53,615 nt of DNA from the NCBI GenBank assembly GCA_017558145.1, contig JAFYWF010000091.1, positions 1 to 53,615 on the forward strand, given 5' to 3'. Positions within the stretch are counted from its first letter, which is position 1. Each line of letters begins with the position of its first letter. The position numbers and the translations under genes are program-made. Origin of the DNA: Lachnospiraceae bacterium (GTDB taxonomy: Bacteria; Bacillota; Clostridia; Lachnospirales; Lachnospiraceae). Under the pieces are notes generated by a model. It did not search any database. It worked only from the letters and a program-made list of their open reading frames with translations, and was not told the DNA's origin. This document shows positions 45,062 through 53,615 of this stretch, one piece after another.

Positions 45062-46703
45062 GGTTTTCCTCCTTTCCCAAGGACTCTGTTTGCATATCAC
45101 TCTCTACAGACTGTTGCATCTGAAGTTCCTTTTTTTCTTTTTTCTTCTTTTTATATTTCTTCTTCCATTCTTTGTCTACATGAATCATCATAAGACCCAC
45201 TTCTTCTTTGGTTACTTCTCTAGGGTCTACAATACCACTAACTTCACCACCACAAAGAACCATTAAACGGTCGGAAAGTCCCATCAATACATCCAAATCT
45301 TCACCGATGAAAATTACCGCCACTCCTTTTTTCTTCTGTTCATTTAATAAATCATAAATACGATAAGAGGAATTTATATCCAATCCTCGTACCGGATAAG
45401 CTACAATTAATACTTTTGGTGCACAAGCAATTTCCCTTCCTAACAGAACCTTCTGCACATTACCACCGGAAAGACGGCCTACCGGAGTTTCCACACCCGG
45501 AGTTGCTATTTCCAATTCGGTAATCATTCTCTCTGCTTGTGCTTTCGGTGCTTTTCTATCTACAAAAATACCTTTGTTATCACGATAGCTTCTTAGCATT
45601 ACATTATCAGTCATATCCATGCTGGCTACCAGACCCATTCCCAAACGATCTTCCGGTACAAAGGCCATGGAAACACCTTTTTTGGAAATCTGATCAGGAC
45701 TTAATCCAAGCAACGGTTCCTTAATCGCTTCTCCGTTTTCTTCTGCTGTATAAAGTACAGCTCCTCCTATTGCGGGATGAATTCCTGCCAATACTTCACA
45801 CAATTCCTTTTGTCCGCTTCCGGCGATTCCTGCCACACCAAGAATTTCCCCCGCATAAGCCTTAAAAGAAACATTTTTTAATGCTTTTAAACCATCTCCA
45901 TTTAAACATGTCAAGTCAACTACATGGAGACGTTCCTGTCTGTTCTCCACCTGTGGACGGTTAATTTCCAAACTAATGGGACGACCTACCATTTTTTCTG
46001 TTAATTCTGCCTGTGATGTTTTATCAGTGTCTACCACACCGATATATTCCCCTTTACGAAGAATCGCTACACGGTCAGAAATAGACATAACTTCATTTAA
46101 CTTATGGGTAATAATAATAATGGATTTTCCATCCGCCTTCATATTACGTAAAACATTAAATAATTTTTCTGTTTCCTGTGGTGTCAAAACTGCTGTTGGT
46201 TCATCCAAAATTAAGATATCTGCCCCACGGTATAATACCTTAATAATTTCAACAGTCTGTTTTTCAGATACAGACATATTGTAGATTTTCTTAGTCGGAT
46301 CTAATTCAAAACCATACTTTGCAGCAAGTTCTGAGACTTCCTGATTAATTTTCTTACGATTAATGGTCGTTTTACCATCCAATCCCAATACGACATTCTC
46401 TGCTGCCGTTAAAATATCCACCAACTTAAAATGCTGATGAATCATACCAATTCCTAACTGAAATGCATCTTTAGGTGATCGGATAGTTACCTGTTTTCCA
46501 TGAACATAAATATCACCATGATCCGGAAAATAAATACCAGACAACATATTCATAAGTGTTGTCTTACCACATCCGTTTTCCCCTAAAAGAGCCAGTATTT
46601 CTCCCTCTCTTAATTCCAGGTTTACGTTATTGTTGGCAACTACTTTTCCGAAGGTTTTTGTGATTTTATCCATTTTTATGGCAAGATTGTTTACTTCACT
46701 CAC
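45054..46703 (-). CDS. nupO: Nucleoside ABC transporter ATPase with two ABC domains (NupO/YufO-like)
   Basis: A 549-residue double ATPase. The first domain has LLGENGCGKTT, signature NMSVSEKQTVEI and Walker B ADILILDEPTAVLT; the second has GIAGSGQKELCE and LSGGNVQKVLLGRE. The start is GTG 46703 (VSEVNNLAIKMDKITKTF) because AGGAGGG lies 6 bases upstream. The longer ATG frame from 46829 runs through a terminator-like hairpin and a 15-bp inverted repeat. The Lys-rich tail (KKYKKKKKEKKE) is unusual but harmless. Confidence 0.92.
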   Translation of the reverse strand: MSEVNNLAIKMDKITKTFGKVVANNNVNLELREGEILALLGENGCGKTTLMNMLSGIYFPDHGDIYVHGKQVTIRSPKDAFQLGIGMIHQHFKLVDILTAAENVVLGLDGKTTINRKKINQEVSELAAKYGFELDPTKKIYNMSVSEKQTVEIIKVLYRGADILILDEPTAVLTPQETEKLFNVLRNMKADGKSIIIITHKLNEVMSISDRVAILRKGEYIGVVDTDKTSQAELTEKMVGRPISLEINRPQVENRQERLHVVDLTCLNGDGLKALKNVSFKAYAGEILGVAGIAGSGQKELCEVLAGIHPAIGGAVLYTAEENGEAIKEPLLGLSPDQISKKGVSMAFVPEDRLGMGLVASMDMTDNVMLRSYRDNKGIFVDRKAPKAQAERMITELEIATPGVETPVGRLSGGNVQKVLLGREIACAPKVLIVAYPVRGLDINSSYRIYDLLNEQKKKGVAVIFIGEDLDVLMGLSDRLMVLCGGEVSGIVDPREVTKEEVGLMMIHVDKEWKKKYKKKKKEKKELQMQQSVESDMQTESLGKEENHE

Positions 46704-46767
46704 GTTTTTCCCTCCTAAGCTTGTGATTTTTTCTATTACACTCATTTTGGTCTTTATCGTTGTTTTC

Positions 46768-46818
46768 AATACACTTATGTTTATCTCCAAAAATTTTAGT
46801 TGCAAACATAAGTGTATT
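46768..46818. other. 15-bp inverted repeat between BMP lipoprotein and nupO genes
   Basis: AATACACTTATGTTT (46768-46782) and AAACATAAGTGTATT (46804-46818), perfect, with a 21-base loop. It lies just after the 46830-46859 terminator in the direction of transcription and may control expression of the downstream permease genes. Confidence 0.6.
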
Positions 46819-46829
46819 AAACTTAGCAA

Positions 46830-46859
46830 AACCAGAGCCGCAGATTAGCGACTCTGGTT
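46830..46859 (-). terminator. Terminator/attenuator after the BMP lipoprotein gene
   Basis: AACCAGAGTCGC / GCGGCTCTGGTT on the minus strand, 12 bp with one T-G pair and a 6-base loop, followed by TTTTG. It likely lets only part of transcription reach nupOPQ. Confidence 0.8.
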
Positions 46860-46920
46860 CTAATTTTATACTTTTTTGTTTTTCCGGACTATATCTGTCT
46901 AGATAGAAACACTGAAAGAA

Positions 46921-48102
46921 TTATTCAGCTACGCTACATCCTTCAACAATATAGCACCATGATGGAGCAGATGCTTCTTCCTGTTCATGGAAGTAATCAC
47001 CTTCTGCAACTTCAATTTCAGCTCCGTCCGGGCTTACACCTTTTAAAGGACCTGCAAATACTTTAAGCTCTCCGGATTTAATAGCTTCTGCTGCTTTATC
47101 GATAGCTTCCTGTGTACCTTCTGCTGCAATCGCTTCATTTAATGGAGAAAGGTAAACAGCTTCATCAGCAAGACCTTTACACCAGTCCGCTGGAATTACT
47201 TCACCATTGATTACCGCTTCTACTGCTTCTGTTACATAGATACCCCAGTTGATACGAGCAGAGATTAAAGATGCATTTGGAGCAGCTTCAATCATATCAT
47301 TGTTGTAACCAACCTGCCATACTCCGTTATCTTCTGCTGTTGTTGCAGGAGCTGTAGAGTCAGAGTGCTGAGAAACAACGTCACATCCTTTTTCGATTAA
47401 AGCTTTTGCTACCTGAGCTTCTACTGTAGGATCGTTCCAAGAGTTTGTGTACATAATTTCCATTGTTACATCTGGATTTACACTTTTAGCACCATTATAG
47501 AATGCTGTGTATCCGGAGATAACTTCTGCAAATGGGAAAGCTGCTACATAACCAAGTTTGTTTGTTTCTGTTTTTAAACCAGCTGCGATACCAGCAAGGT
47601 AACGAGCTTCATAAATAGAAGCAAAATAGTTATGCATGTTGCTTAAACCGGAACCAGCTGCCTGGTATCCTGTTGCATGACAGAACTGGATTTCAGGATA
47701 TTCTGCAGCAACTTCTTTTACATAATCTTCAAAACCGAAACTTGTTGCAAAAATAATGTTACAACCTGCTTCTACAAGTTCTCTTAAAGCAGTATCACAT
47801 TCAGCACCTTCTGGTACGTTGAATTTGTTGATAATCTGATCATCAGATAATCCTAATGCTTCCTGCATTGCTTTTGTACCAAGGTCGTGATTGTATGTGT
47901 ATCCCATATCACTTGGATCAGATACATGTACAAAACCAACTTTAATGTTTTCTGCTGCAATTGCTTCTACTGCAACTGCTTCTGTTGCCTGGCCTTCTTC
48001 TGTGGCAGGTGTTGTATCTGCAGCTGCAGGAGCACCACAACCAACTACAAGGCTTGCGATCATTGTCACGCAAAGTAATGCGCTCAAAATTCTCTTTTTC
48101 AT
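46921..48102 (-). CDS. BMP-family nucleoside-binding lipoprotein (PnrA/BmpA-like)
   Basis: A 393-residue lipoprotein with signal peptide and lipobox LVVGCG (Cys 22), an acidic/Ala linker, then a PnrA-type two-lobed domain (VGFVHVSDPSDMGYTYNHDLG, IIFATSFGFEDYVKEVAAEYP, FCHATGY, WNDPTVEAQVAKALIEKGCDV). It binds purine nucleosides and delivers them to NupPQ. It heads the nucleoside transport operon behind a good promoter. Guanine deaminase lies upstream. Confidence 0.94.
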   Translation of the reverse strand: MKKRILSALLCVTMIASLVVGCGAPAAADTTPATEEGQATEAVAVEAIAAENIKVGFVHVSDPSDMGYTYNHDLGTKAMQEALGLSDDQIINKFNVPEGAECDTALRELVEAGCNIIFATSFGFEDYVKEVAAEYPEIQFCHATGYQAAGSGLSNMHNYFASIYEARYLAGIAAGLKTETNKLGYVAAFPFAEVISGYTAFYNGAKSVNPDVTMEIMYTNSWNDPTVEAQVAKALIEKGCDVVSQHSDSTAPATTAEDNGVWQVGYNNDMIEAAPNASLISARINWGIYVTEAVEAVINGEVIPADWCKGLADEAVYLSPLNEAIAAEGTQEAIDKAAEAIKSGELKVFAGPLKGVSPDGAEIEVAEGDYFHEQEEASAPSWCYIVEGCSVAE

Positions 48103-48170
48103 AATTTCCTCCTCATTCTTTCAAATGAACCTCAATAAACTAATTTTGTACTATTTTCAAGCACGTTTCT

Positions 48171-48199
48171 ATTCTAAAGGTATTACCCATTTTCGTCAA
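48171..48199 (-). promoter_or_regulatory. Promoter of the nucleoside transporter operon
   Basis: TTGACG (48199-48194), 17-bp spacer, TAGAAT (48176-48171) on the minus strand. The leader is about 60 nt, and no purine riboswitch is recognisable in it. Confidence 0.7.
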
Positions 48200-48223
48200 T
48201 GTGCGTTTTTCTAGTTTTTGCAG

Positions 48224-48252
48224 AAAAAAAGACCAATATTTGGTCTTTTTTT
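48224..48252 (-). terminator. Terminator of guanine deaminase
   Basis: AAAAAAAGACCAA / TTGGTCTTTTTTT with a 3-base loop. It is symmetrical, so it would work in both directions. Confidence 0.9.
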
Positions 48253-48293
48253 ACATAAAATATTTTTCGCATCATAGAATCAACATGAATTTC

Positions 48294-49571
48294 CTACAAA
48301 ACTCTATTTCCGGCCACATATTTTGCCTTGACATCATCTTCCTGATTTAAATAGATAAAACGTTCTAATCGTTCTTCTATCGTTAATCCTTCTTGATCAG
48401 GAATTCGACTATCATCCAAAATAACGGCATCAAATTCGTAGTCTGCTTCAAAACTTCCTACCTTACCAAAAAATTCTCCACCACCTTTGGTTGCCATATA
48501 AAATACTTCCGGTGCAGTTAACGGAGCTAACGTTTCGTCTACCAGTCTCCAACGAAGCTTAGAAGCCTGGATAGCATGCATCATGGCTACAAAAAGATTT
48601 TCCGTAGCCCCTCCAGCTACGTCACTTCCCAAACCTACGTGAAGCCCTTCTTGTAAATATTTACGTACCGGAGCAATTCCTGCTACTACATTCATATTAG
48701 ATTCCGGACAATGTGCAATGTAAACCCCACCTGTTTTCATATCCTTAATTTCTTCCTCACCGGAATAAATACAATGGGCCATAACCGTAGGAGTATCTCC
48801 CCCAAACAGTCCAAAGTGAGAATATGCCTGTGCATAATAATCCGCATACGGGCATAGTTCCTTTACCCAGGCAATCTCCCCTCTATTTTCCGATAAATGG
48901 GATTGAAATGGCAGATGATATTCTTGCTGTATTTTTTTCAGTTCTACCATAACCTCATCCGTCACACTGGGGGTAAAACGTGGCGTTAACATCGGTTTAT
49001 TCTTAACAAATCTTTTTCTAGATTCTTCTATCCATCGTCTGGTATCTATTGCCGACTGTTGTGGACTTTCTTCTCGTAAATAATCCGGTGCATTGCGGTC
49101 CATATTTAACTTTCCGACAAAAGTCTGCATTCCCGCTTTTTCTAAAAGCTCCATCAAAATTAACGTTGCTTCCACATGAATGGTGCCAAAAATACAAGCT
49201 CTGGTAGTAGCACTCTTCACCATTCTATCTACAAAACGTCCATAAGTCTTGCGAGCATATTCCTGATCCTGATATTTTGCTTCTGCGGGGAACGTATAGC
49301 TGTTTAACCACTCCAACAATTCCAAATCCATATGTAAACCACGATAGGTATACTGGGGTGCATGCATATGCAAATCAATTAACCCCGGAATAATCAAACG
49401 ATTTCCATAATCTACTACTTCTATTTCTTTAAATTTTTCAGGTAATTTATGGTAAACACCTTCTACAACACCATCCTCACAAATTACATATCCTTGTTCT
49501 AAAGTTATTAATTCCGTTAAAGACTTGCTGTAACAAATATCACCTTTTAGGGCAAACGTAGTTTTTTTCAT
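48294..49571 (-). CDS. guaD: Guanine deaminase
   Basis: A 425-residue amidohydrolase. PGLIDLHMHAPQYTYRG carries the metal-binding HxH and the PQ pair characteristic of guanine deaminase. HLSENRGEIAWV supplies the substrate-site His/Glu, MAHCIYSG another metal His, and GLGSDVAGG the catalytic Asp. It converts guanine to xanthine. The promoter type (TTGAC, TAGAAT) is the same as for the adjacent nucleoside transporter, consistent with a purine uptake and salvage unit. Confidence 0.93.
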   Translation of the reverse strand: MKKTTFALKGDICYSKSLTELITLEQGYVICEDGVVEGVYHKLPEKFKEIEVVDYGNRLIIPGLIDLHMHAPQYTYRGLHMDLELLEWLNSYTFPAEAKYQDQEYARKTYGRFVDRMVKSATTRACIFGTIHVEATLILMELLEKAGMQTFVGKLNMDRNAPDYLREESPQQSAIDTRRWIEESRKRFVKNKPMLTPRFTPSVTDEVMVELKKIQQEYHLPFQSHLSENRGEIAWVKELCPYADYYAQAYSHFGLFGGDTPTVMAHCIYSGEEEIKDMKTGGVYIAHCPESNMNVVAGIAPVRKYLQEGLHVGLGSDVAGGATENLFVAMMHAIQASKLRWRLVDETLAPLTAPEVFYMATKGGGEFFGKVGSFEADYEFDAVILDDSRIPDQEGLTIEERLERFIYLNQEDDVKAKYVAGNRVL

Positions 49572-49621
49572 GTTCCTTCTCCGTTTTCATAGATTTTCAC
49601 AATCTTATATTCTTACTAATT

Positions 49622-49650
49622 ATTCTACCTAGGAGAAGAAAAAGAGTCAA
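49622..49650 (-). promoter_or_regulatory. Promoter of guanine deaminase
   Basis: TTGACT (49650-49645), 17-bp spacer, TAGAAT (49627-49622) on the minus strand. Confidence 0.7.
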
Positions 49651-49671
49651 CTAACTTATGTTATTTCCCTG

Positions 49672-51018
49672 CTATAGCAATTGAAATTTTCCAATTCTTG
49701 CAGTCATTTCCGTTGCTCTGGCTGCCAGTTCCTCACTAATTGCAGAACATTCTTCACTGGATGCTGCATTTTGCTGGGTAACACTGGAGATTTGTTCAAT
49801 TCCTTCTTCTATTTGAGCCAATGCCTGCGACTGTGCAATGGCAGATTCACTGACTTCATAAGCCATATGAGCAAAACTTTCCAGTTCACCAATAATTTTC
49901 CCAAATCCTCTGGCTGCCGTTTCTGTCATGATGCTACCTTTATCTACTGCTTCCACTGTTTTCCCTATTAAACTTTTAGTACTGATAACAGCCTGAGCAC
50001 TGTCAGTTGCTAATTTCCCAATTTGTCCGGCAACAACTGCAAATCCTCTGCCTGCTTCTCCTGCTCTGGCAGCCTCTATAGAAGCATTCAAGGAAAGAAG
50101 ACTGGTTTGAGATGCAATATCCTCAATATTGGTTACAATACTTTCAATTTCTTTTGAAATCTGTTTGATATATATCATTTCTTCCTGAAGTTCACTCATA
50201 TGCTCCTGTTCATTTTTGGCATCTTTCACGGAATTTTCCACCTGTTTTGCTGCATTCTTAGCTGCATTGGCCGACTCTTCTGCCATACTATTTACAGTCA
50301 TAACTGTAGCTGTTAATTCTTCTACTGCACTGGCCTGTTCGCCGGTTCCTGTTGCTAATTCACCGGCAGCGGCAGCTAATTCATCAGATCCTCTATCAAC
50401 TTCATTCGCACCTAGTCTTATCTCACTTAACGTTTCATTAAAATGATTCAAAATATGTGCAAAGGAGCCTTTAATTGTTTGAAATTCTCCCTTGAAATCT
50501 GTAATATCTCGCTCTTTTTTTGTCAAATCTCCTGATGCAATCATTTCTAAAGTTGAAGAAATTTCTCTTACATAATTCCCTAAGGTAACTTGAACCTCGG
50601 CAATAGAATCTGCTAATTGTCCTAATTCATCTTTGGACTCATACTGAATTAAAGCGTCTAATCTCCCTTGTGTCATTTCTTTCGCCGCAAACATCAACTC
50701 TTCTACCGGTTCCACAATTCCTTGAATAATATTTTTGGCTACCACAATCGAAATGGTTGTGGATACAATGATAAGTCCTACTGCAAAAGCACTGACGAAA
50801 ACAAAGATTAATTCTGCACGAGCATAGACCTCTTCTCCCACTGCAATTTCATATTCCAACATTACTCCATGTAGTTTTTTGATTTGCTGATTTAACTCCC
50901 ATGCCCCTATTAATCCGCTGATACCAAGAATCGTCATCAATACCGCACTTACACCAACCATAACATTCAATTTCTTCTGAATCGAATAATCCTTTAAGCT
51001 CTCCACTAAATTTTTCAT
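49672..51018 (-). CDS. Methyl-accepting chemotaxis protein with minimal extracellular loop
   Basis: A 448-residue chemoreceptor. The start is ATG 51018 ([16 protein letters not shown]), matching its neighbour's start. The first helix ([18 protein letters not shown]) is followed by only about 27 extracellular residues, then the second helix ([21 protein letters not shown]), a HAMP domain with a second HAMP-like segment, and the signalling domain with tip [19 protein letters not shown]. Outside the loop it is a close paralogue of the next gene (51173-52879). About 120 residues of the usual four-helix sensor are missing in frame. It probably cannot bind a ligand outside, and may sense through the membrane or act within mixed receptor arrays. 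Confidence 0.93.
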   Translation of the reverse strand: MKNLVESLKDYSIQKKLNVMVGVSAVLMTILGISGLIGAWELNQQIKKLHGVMLEYEIAVGEEVYARAELIFVFVSAFAVGLIIVSTTISIVVAKNIIQGIVEPVEELMFAAKEMTQGRLDALIQYESKDELGQLADSIAEVQVTLGNYVREISSTLEMIASGDLTKKERDITDFKGEFQTIKGSFAHILNHFNETLSEIRLGANEVDRGSDELAAAAGELATGTGEQASAVEELTATVMTVNSMAEESANAAKNAAKQVENSVKDAKNEQEHMSELQEEMIYIKQISKEIESIVTNIEDIASQTSLLSLNASIEAARAGEAGRGFAVVAGQIGKLATDSAQAVISTKSLIGKTVEAVDKGSIMTETAARGFGKIIGELESFAHMAYEVSESAIAQSQALAQIEEGIEQISSVTQQNAASSEECSAISEELAARATEMTARIGKFQLL

Positions 51019-51124
51019 AATTACACCCATCCTTCTTGTGGTATTTTTCTTTACTTCTGTATTCTACAAACAAAAACACTACATAAAAAGGGGGATCCCA
51101 TCGCTATCTTTCGTGCTAATTCGT

Positions 51125-51154
51125 CAAAAAAAGAGCCACAAAAGTGACTCTTTT
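51125..51154 (-). terminator. Terminator after the full-length chemoreceptor gene
   Basis: AAAAAGAGTCAC / GTGGCTCTTTTT on the minus strand with one T-G pair and a 4-base loop, then TTTTTTGACG. Confidence 0.85.
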
Positions 51155-51172
51155 TCCATTTTATACTATATG

Positions 51173-52879
51173 TTACGGATACAATTTGAAATTATCAATC
51201 TGTGCAGTCATTTCCGTTGCTCTTGCAGCTAACTCTTCACTAATTGCAGAACATTCTTCGCTGGCTGCGGCATTCTGCTGGGTAACCGTTGAAATCTGTT
51301 CAATACCTTCTTCTACTTGCTGTAACGCCTGTGCTTGTGCAGTAGCCGATTCACTAACATCATGAGCCATCTGCGCAAAGCCTTCCAATTCTCCAATAAT
51401 TCTACCAAAACCTTCTGCTGCTGTTTCCGTCATCCGACTTCCTTTATCAACTGCTTCTACCGTTTTTGCGATTAATTCTTTCGTATTTACTACCGCCTGT
51501 GCTGAATCCGTTGCCAATTTTCCAATCTGATCTGCAACTACTGCAAATCCTCTTCCTGCTTCTCCCGCTCTAGCCGCTTCAATAGATGCATTCAAAGAAA
51601 GAAGACTGGTCTGAGATGCAATTTCTTCAATACTGGTTACAATAGCTTCGATTTCTGTCGAAATCTGTTTAATCTGTGCCATTTCTTCCTGAAGCTCATT
51701 CATATGGGCACGCTCAATTTCTGCATCTTTTACAGAGTCAGCCGCATGCTCTGCCGCATTATTCGCCGCAATGGCTGATTGTTCTGCCATACTGTTAACA
51801 GTCATAATCGTTGCAGTTAATTCTTCTACAGCACTTGCCTGTTCACCTGTACCGGTAGCCAAATCCCCTGCCGCACCTGCTATCTCATCAGAGCCGGTAT
51901 CTACATCCATAGCACCTTCACGAATCTTTGTTAATGTAATATTAAACTCTTTTAAAATACGAACAAAGGATGTTTTAATACTAATAAACTCTCCTCTAAA
52001 CTCTGTAATATCTTCAAATCTCTTGGTAAGATTTCCTGCCGCAATCACCTCTAACGTTTCTGAAATCTCTCTTACATATTCTCCTAACGTGATTTGCACT
52101 TCACGAATAGAGTCTGCCAATTCGCCAAGCTCATCCTTAGATTCATATTCAATTTCAGCATCCAATCTTCCCTGTGTCATCTCTGCAGCAGCATGCATTA
52201 ACTCATCCACCGGTTGCATAATGCCTCGAATAATTAATTTTGCAATAGAAACTGCTACTACAGTCGCAATAGCCACTAACACTACAACCATAGCACAAAT
52301 CACATAAAAAATAACGGTTGCACGGTTGCTTGCTGATTCTGCACCTGCATGATTAAATTCTAACAAAATATCAAAATTCTTCTGGAATTCGTTAAAAGCA
52401 TCGAAACCTTCACCTAACATAATGGCATTTGCCTTTTCCAATTCCATAGCACGACTTAATTTATAAAATTCTTCTCCCGTTGCTTGTAAATATTTATTCC
52501 ATTCCGCACATGCTGTTTCAAAATACTGACGATCTGTTTCATTAACAATAGTTAACTCATATGCATCAACTAAAGTATTAATCTCTCCTAAAAGACGTTC
52601 TATTTCTGCTTCATGTTCTTCAAACTCTGCCTTACTTGAAGATATTACGTGCGCATACTGTTTCAAACGAACCGCAGAAGTCAAATAATCTAATTCTGCA
52701 ATAATATTATTTGCCTGAATCCATTCATCATGTAATACCTTTGTCTGATGATTCAGCTCCCAGGCACCAAATAAGGCTCCTACACCTAAAATACTCATCA
52801 AAACAATACTTACTTTGACCATCAAATTCAGTTTCCACTTCACCGATCGGTCTTTCATACTCTCCATAAACTTTTTCAT
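51173..52879 (-). CDS. Methyl-accepting chemotaxis protein with four-helix-bundle sensor
   Basis: A 568-residue membrane chemoreceptor: helix 1 ([18 protein letters not shown]), extracellular helical sensor of about 150 residues ([20 protein letters not shown] to [12 protein letters not shown]) of the 4HB type, helix 2 ([22 protein letters not shown]), HAMP ([20 protein letters not shown]) and a signalling domain with tip [19 protein letters not shown] and [15 protein letters not shown]. There is no CheR/CheB-tethering pentapeptide at the C-terminus. The ligand is unknown. It has its own promoter and terminator. Confidence 0.95.
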   Translation of the reverse strand: MKKFMESMKDRSVKWKLNLMVKVSIVLMSILGVGALFGAWELNHQTKVLHDEWIQANNIIAELDYLTSAVRLKQYAHVISSSKAEFEEHEAEIERLLGEINTLVDAYELTIVNETDRQYFETACAEWNKYLQATGEEFYKLSRAMELEKANAIMLGEGFDAFNEFQKNFDILLEFNHAGAESASNRATVIFYVICAMVVVLVAIATVVAVSIAKLIIRGIMQPVDELMHAAAEMTQGRLDAEIEYESKDELGELADSIREVQITLGEYVREISETLEVIAAGNLTKRFEDITEFRGEFISIKTSFVRILKEFNITLTKIREGAMDVDTGSDEIAGAAGDLATGTGEQASAVEELTATIMTVNSMAEQSAIAANNAAEHAADSVKDAEIERAHMNELQEEMAQIKQISTEIEAIVTSIEEIASQTSLLSLNASIEAARAGEAGRGFAVVADQIGKLATDSAQAVVNTKELIAKTVEAVDKGSRMTETAAEGFGRIIGELEGFAQMAHDVSESATAQAQALQQVEEGIEQISTVTQQNAAASEECSAISEELAARATEMTAQIDNFKLYP

Positions 52880-52925
52880 TTTTCATAACCCACTTTCTTT
52901 TGTACTTTAATAAGTATACCTGTTA

Positions 52926-52954
52926 ATTATATATCATTTCCTTGTTTTTTTCAA
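52926..52954 (-). promoter_or_regulatory. Promoter of the full-length chemoreceptor gene
   Basis: TTGAAA (52954-52949), 17-bp spacer, consensus TATAAT (52931-52926) on the minus strand: a housekeeping-type promoter rather than the flagellar sigma-28 pattern. Confidence 0.7.
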
Positions 52955-53078
52955 TGAATTTGTGTTCAGTTTTACGTTTTTCCAAAGTGTTTTAAATCTT
53001 CATTTTATGATTACATACATACCTTCATAACATTTTGCAGCAAGCTACTCTTTAATTCCATCTCCCTGATATTAAAAC

Positions 53079-53108
53079 AAAAAAGGAATCCTGGTGGATT
53101 CCTTTTTT
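53079..53108 (-). terminator. Terminator of the tRNA operon
   Basis: AAAAAAGGAATCC / GGATTCCTTTTTT, a 13-bp perfect stem with a TGGT loop, just past the last tRNA in the minus-strand direction. Confidence 0.93.
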
Positions 53109-53114
53109 TGCTAA

Positions 53115-53188
53115 TAGCGAGAGGGGGATTCGAACCCTCGACACTACGGGTATGAACCGTATGCTCTAGCCAACTGAGCTATCTCGCC
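53115..53188 (-). tRNA. tRNA-Met (CAT), elongator type
   Basis: A 74-nt cloverleaf. Acceptor GGCGAGA pairs with TCTCGCT (G-U at the end), the D arm is GCTC/GAGC, the anticodon stem TACGG/CCGTA encloses loop TTCATAC with anticodon CAT, and the T arm is GAGGG TTCGAAT CCCCC-like. Body features match elongator Met, not initiator or Ile2. CCA is not encoded. Confidence 0.95.
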
Positions 53189-53296
53189 ATATATTCTATT
53201 TGCACAAACACCAATCGTTCCGTGCATCTGTGACGTAGTCACCGTCACACTTTCGCGTCAACAATTATCACATCTATATAATATTGTCTTGCGAAA

Positions 53297-53369
53297 TGGG
53301 ACCAACAGGGCTCGAACCTGTGACCCCCTGCTTGTAAGGCAGGTGCTCTCCCAGCTGAGCTATGATCCC
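53297..53369 (-). tRNA. tRNA-Val (TAC)
   Basis: A 73-nt cloverleaf. Acceptor GGGATCA/TGGTCCC, D arm GCTC/GAGC, anticodon stem CCTGC/GCAGG with loop CTTACAA (anticodon TAC, A37) and T arm ACAGG TTCGAGC CCTGT. CCA is not encoded. Confidence 0.95.
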
Positions 53370-53376
53370 GGGTTAA

Positions 53377-53450
53377 TAGCGAGAAAGGGATTTGAACCCC
53401 CGACACTGCGGGTATGAACCGCATGCTCTAGCCAACTGAGCTATCTCGCC
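53377..53450 (-). tRNA. tRNA-Met (CAT), second copy
   Basis: The same structure as the copy at 53115-53188, with a compensated anticodon stem change (TGCGG/CCGCA) and T-arm changes (GGGGG TTCAAAT CCCTT). Anticodon CAT. It is part of a duplicated Met-Val cassette. Confidence 0.95.
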
Positions 53451-53559
53451 ATATATTCTATTTGCACGAACACCAATCGTTCTGTGCATCTTGCAACGAA
53501 GTTGCTGTCACATTTTCGTGTTCGTTTTCTTCACTCCAAGATAAATCTCTTTGCGAAAA

Positions 53560-53615
53560 TGGGACCAACAGGGCTCGAACCTGTGACCCCCTGCTGGTAA
53601 GGCAGGTGCTCTCCC
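53560..53615 (-). tRNA. tRNA-Val (TAC), second copy, cut by window edge
   Basis: Only the 3' 56 nt are in the window. They are identical to the copy at 53297-53369 over the visible part, except that the anticodon loop reads CTTACCA, so position 37 is C instead of A. Confidence 0.88.

Noticed and set aside
46704..46829. N-terminal extension of the nucleoside ATPase up to ATG 46829
   Set aside because: It would run through a 15-bp inverted repeat and has no ribosome binding site, while GTG 46703 has an ideal AGGAGGG.
48103..48170. Purine riboswitch in front of the nucleoside transporter
   Set aside because: The leader is about 60 nt and I see none of the conserved junction or loop-loop sequences.

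Overview
The window looks like a chromosomal segment of an anaerobic, AT-rich Firmicute of the class Clostridia, most likely a Lachnospiraceae-type gut bacterium. This rests on pyruvate phosphate dikinase, pyrophosphate-type phosphofructokinase, HrcA/CIRCE control of clpB, TTGACA/TATAAT promoters, AGGAGG ribosome binding sites and BMP-type nucleoside transport. It is motile or at least chemotactic, because three chemoreceptor genes are present, although no flagellar or che genes lie here. Almost all genes are on the minus strand. The genus is inference.

Layout from left to right. (1) 1-2170: the 3' part of ppdK and a short DtxR-type metal regulator, on the plus strand. (2) 2267-5235: a zinc/cadmium efflux operon (ArsR-type sensor, free HMA-domain metallochaperone, P1B ATPase) with a clear SmtB/CzrA-type operator. 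(3) 5352-8187: a NagZ-like glycosidase, then about 1.4 kb without an intact gene. That stretch holds a strong minus-strand promoter, decayed coding fragments and a 53-bp tandem repeat array of seven units. (4) 8188-12664: a threonine operon (ACT regulator, homoserine dehydrogenase, an apgM-family protein in the homoserine kinase slot, aspartokinase). (5) 12813-21164: glyA, a Na/Pi transporter with PhoU domain, a lipid kinase, a GT2 glycosyltransferase, an SfsA-MutY fusion, a DUF1653 protein and a small secreted protein.

(6) 21291-33929 is the most unusual part: an all-minus-strand locus. In transcription order it encodes class II aldolase, PPi-type phosphofructokinase, a divergent triosephosphate isomerase, a LarA-type nickel-pincer racemase homologue, an ABC importer of the nitrate/sulfonate/THI5 family (permease, ATPase, lipoprotein), a divergent NagB-like protein and a NagA-like deacetylase. 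These are followed by a soluble chemoreceptor whose C-terminal half is a paralogue of the transporter's own binding protein, and a TSUP exporter. I read this as an uptake, catabolism and taxis system for an unidentified, probably amino-sugar-like or hydroxy-acid compound. A 167-bp palindromic element sits inside it.

(7) 34255-41280: aldose epimerase, clpB with a perfect CIRCE element, a duplicated-domain hypothetical protein, a CPA2 antiporter, thioredoxin and a C39-like peptidase. (8) 41395-49571: an NhaC antiporter, a nucleoside ABC transporter (two permeases, double ATPase, BMP lipoprotein) and guanine deaminase, forming a purine uptake and salvage group. (9) 49672-52879: two tandem membrane chemoreceptors, one of which has lost nearly all of its extracellular sensor. 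(10) 53079-53615: a tRNA operon with a duplicated Met-Val cassette.
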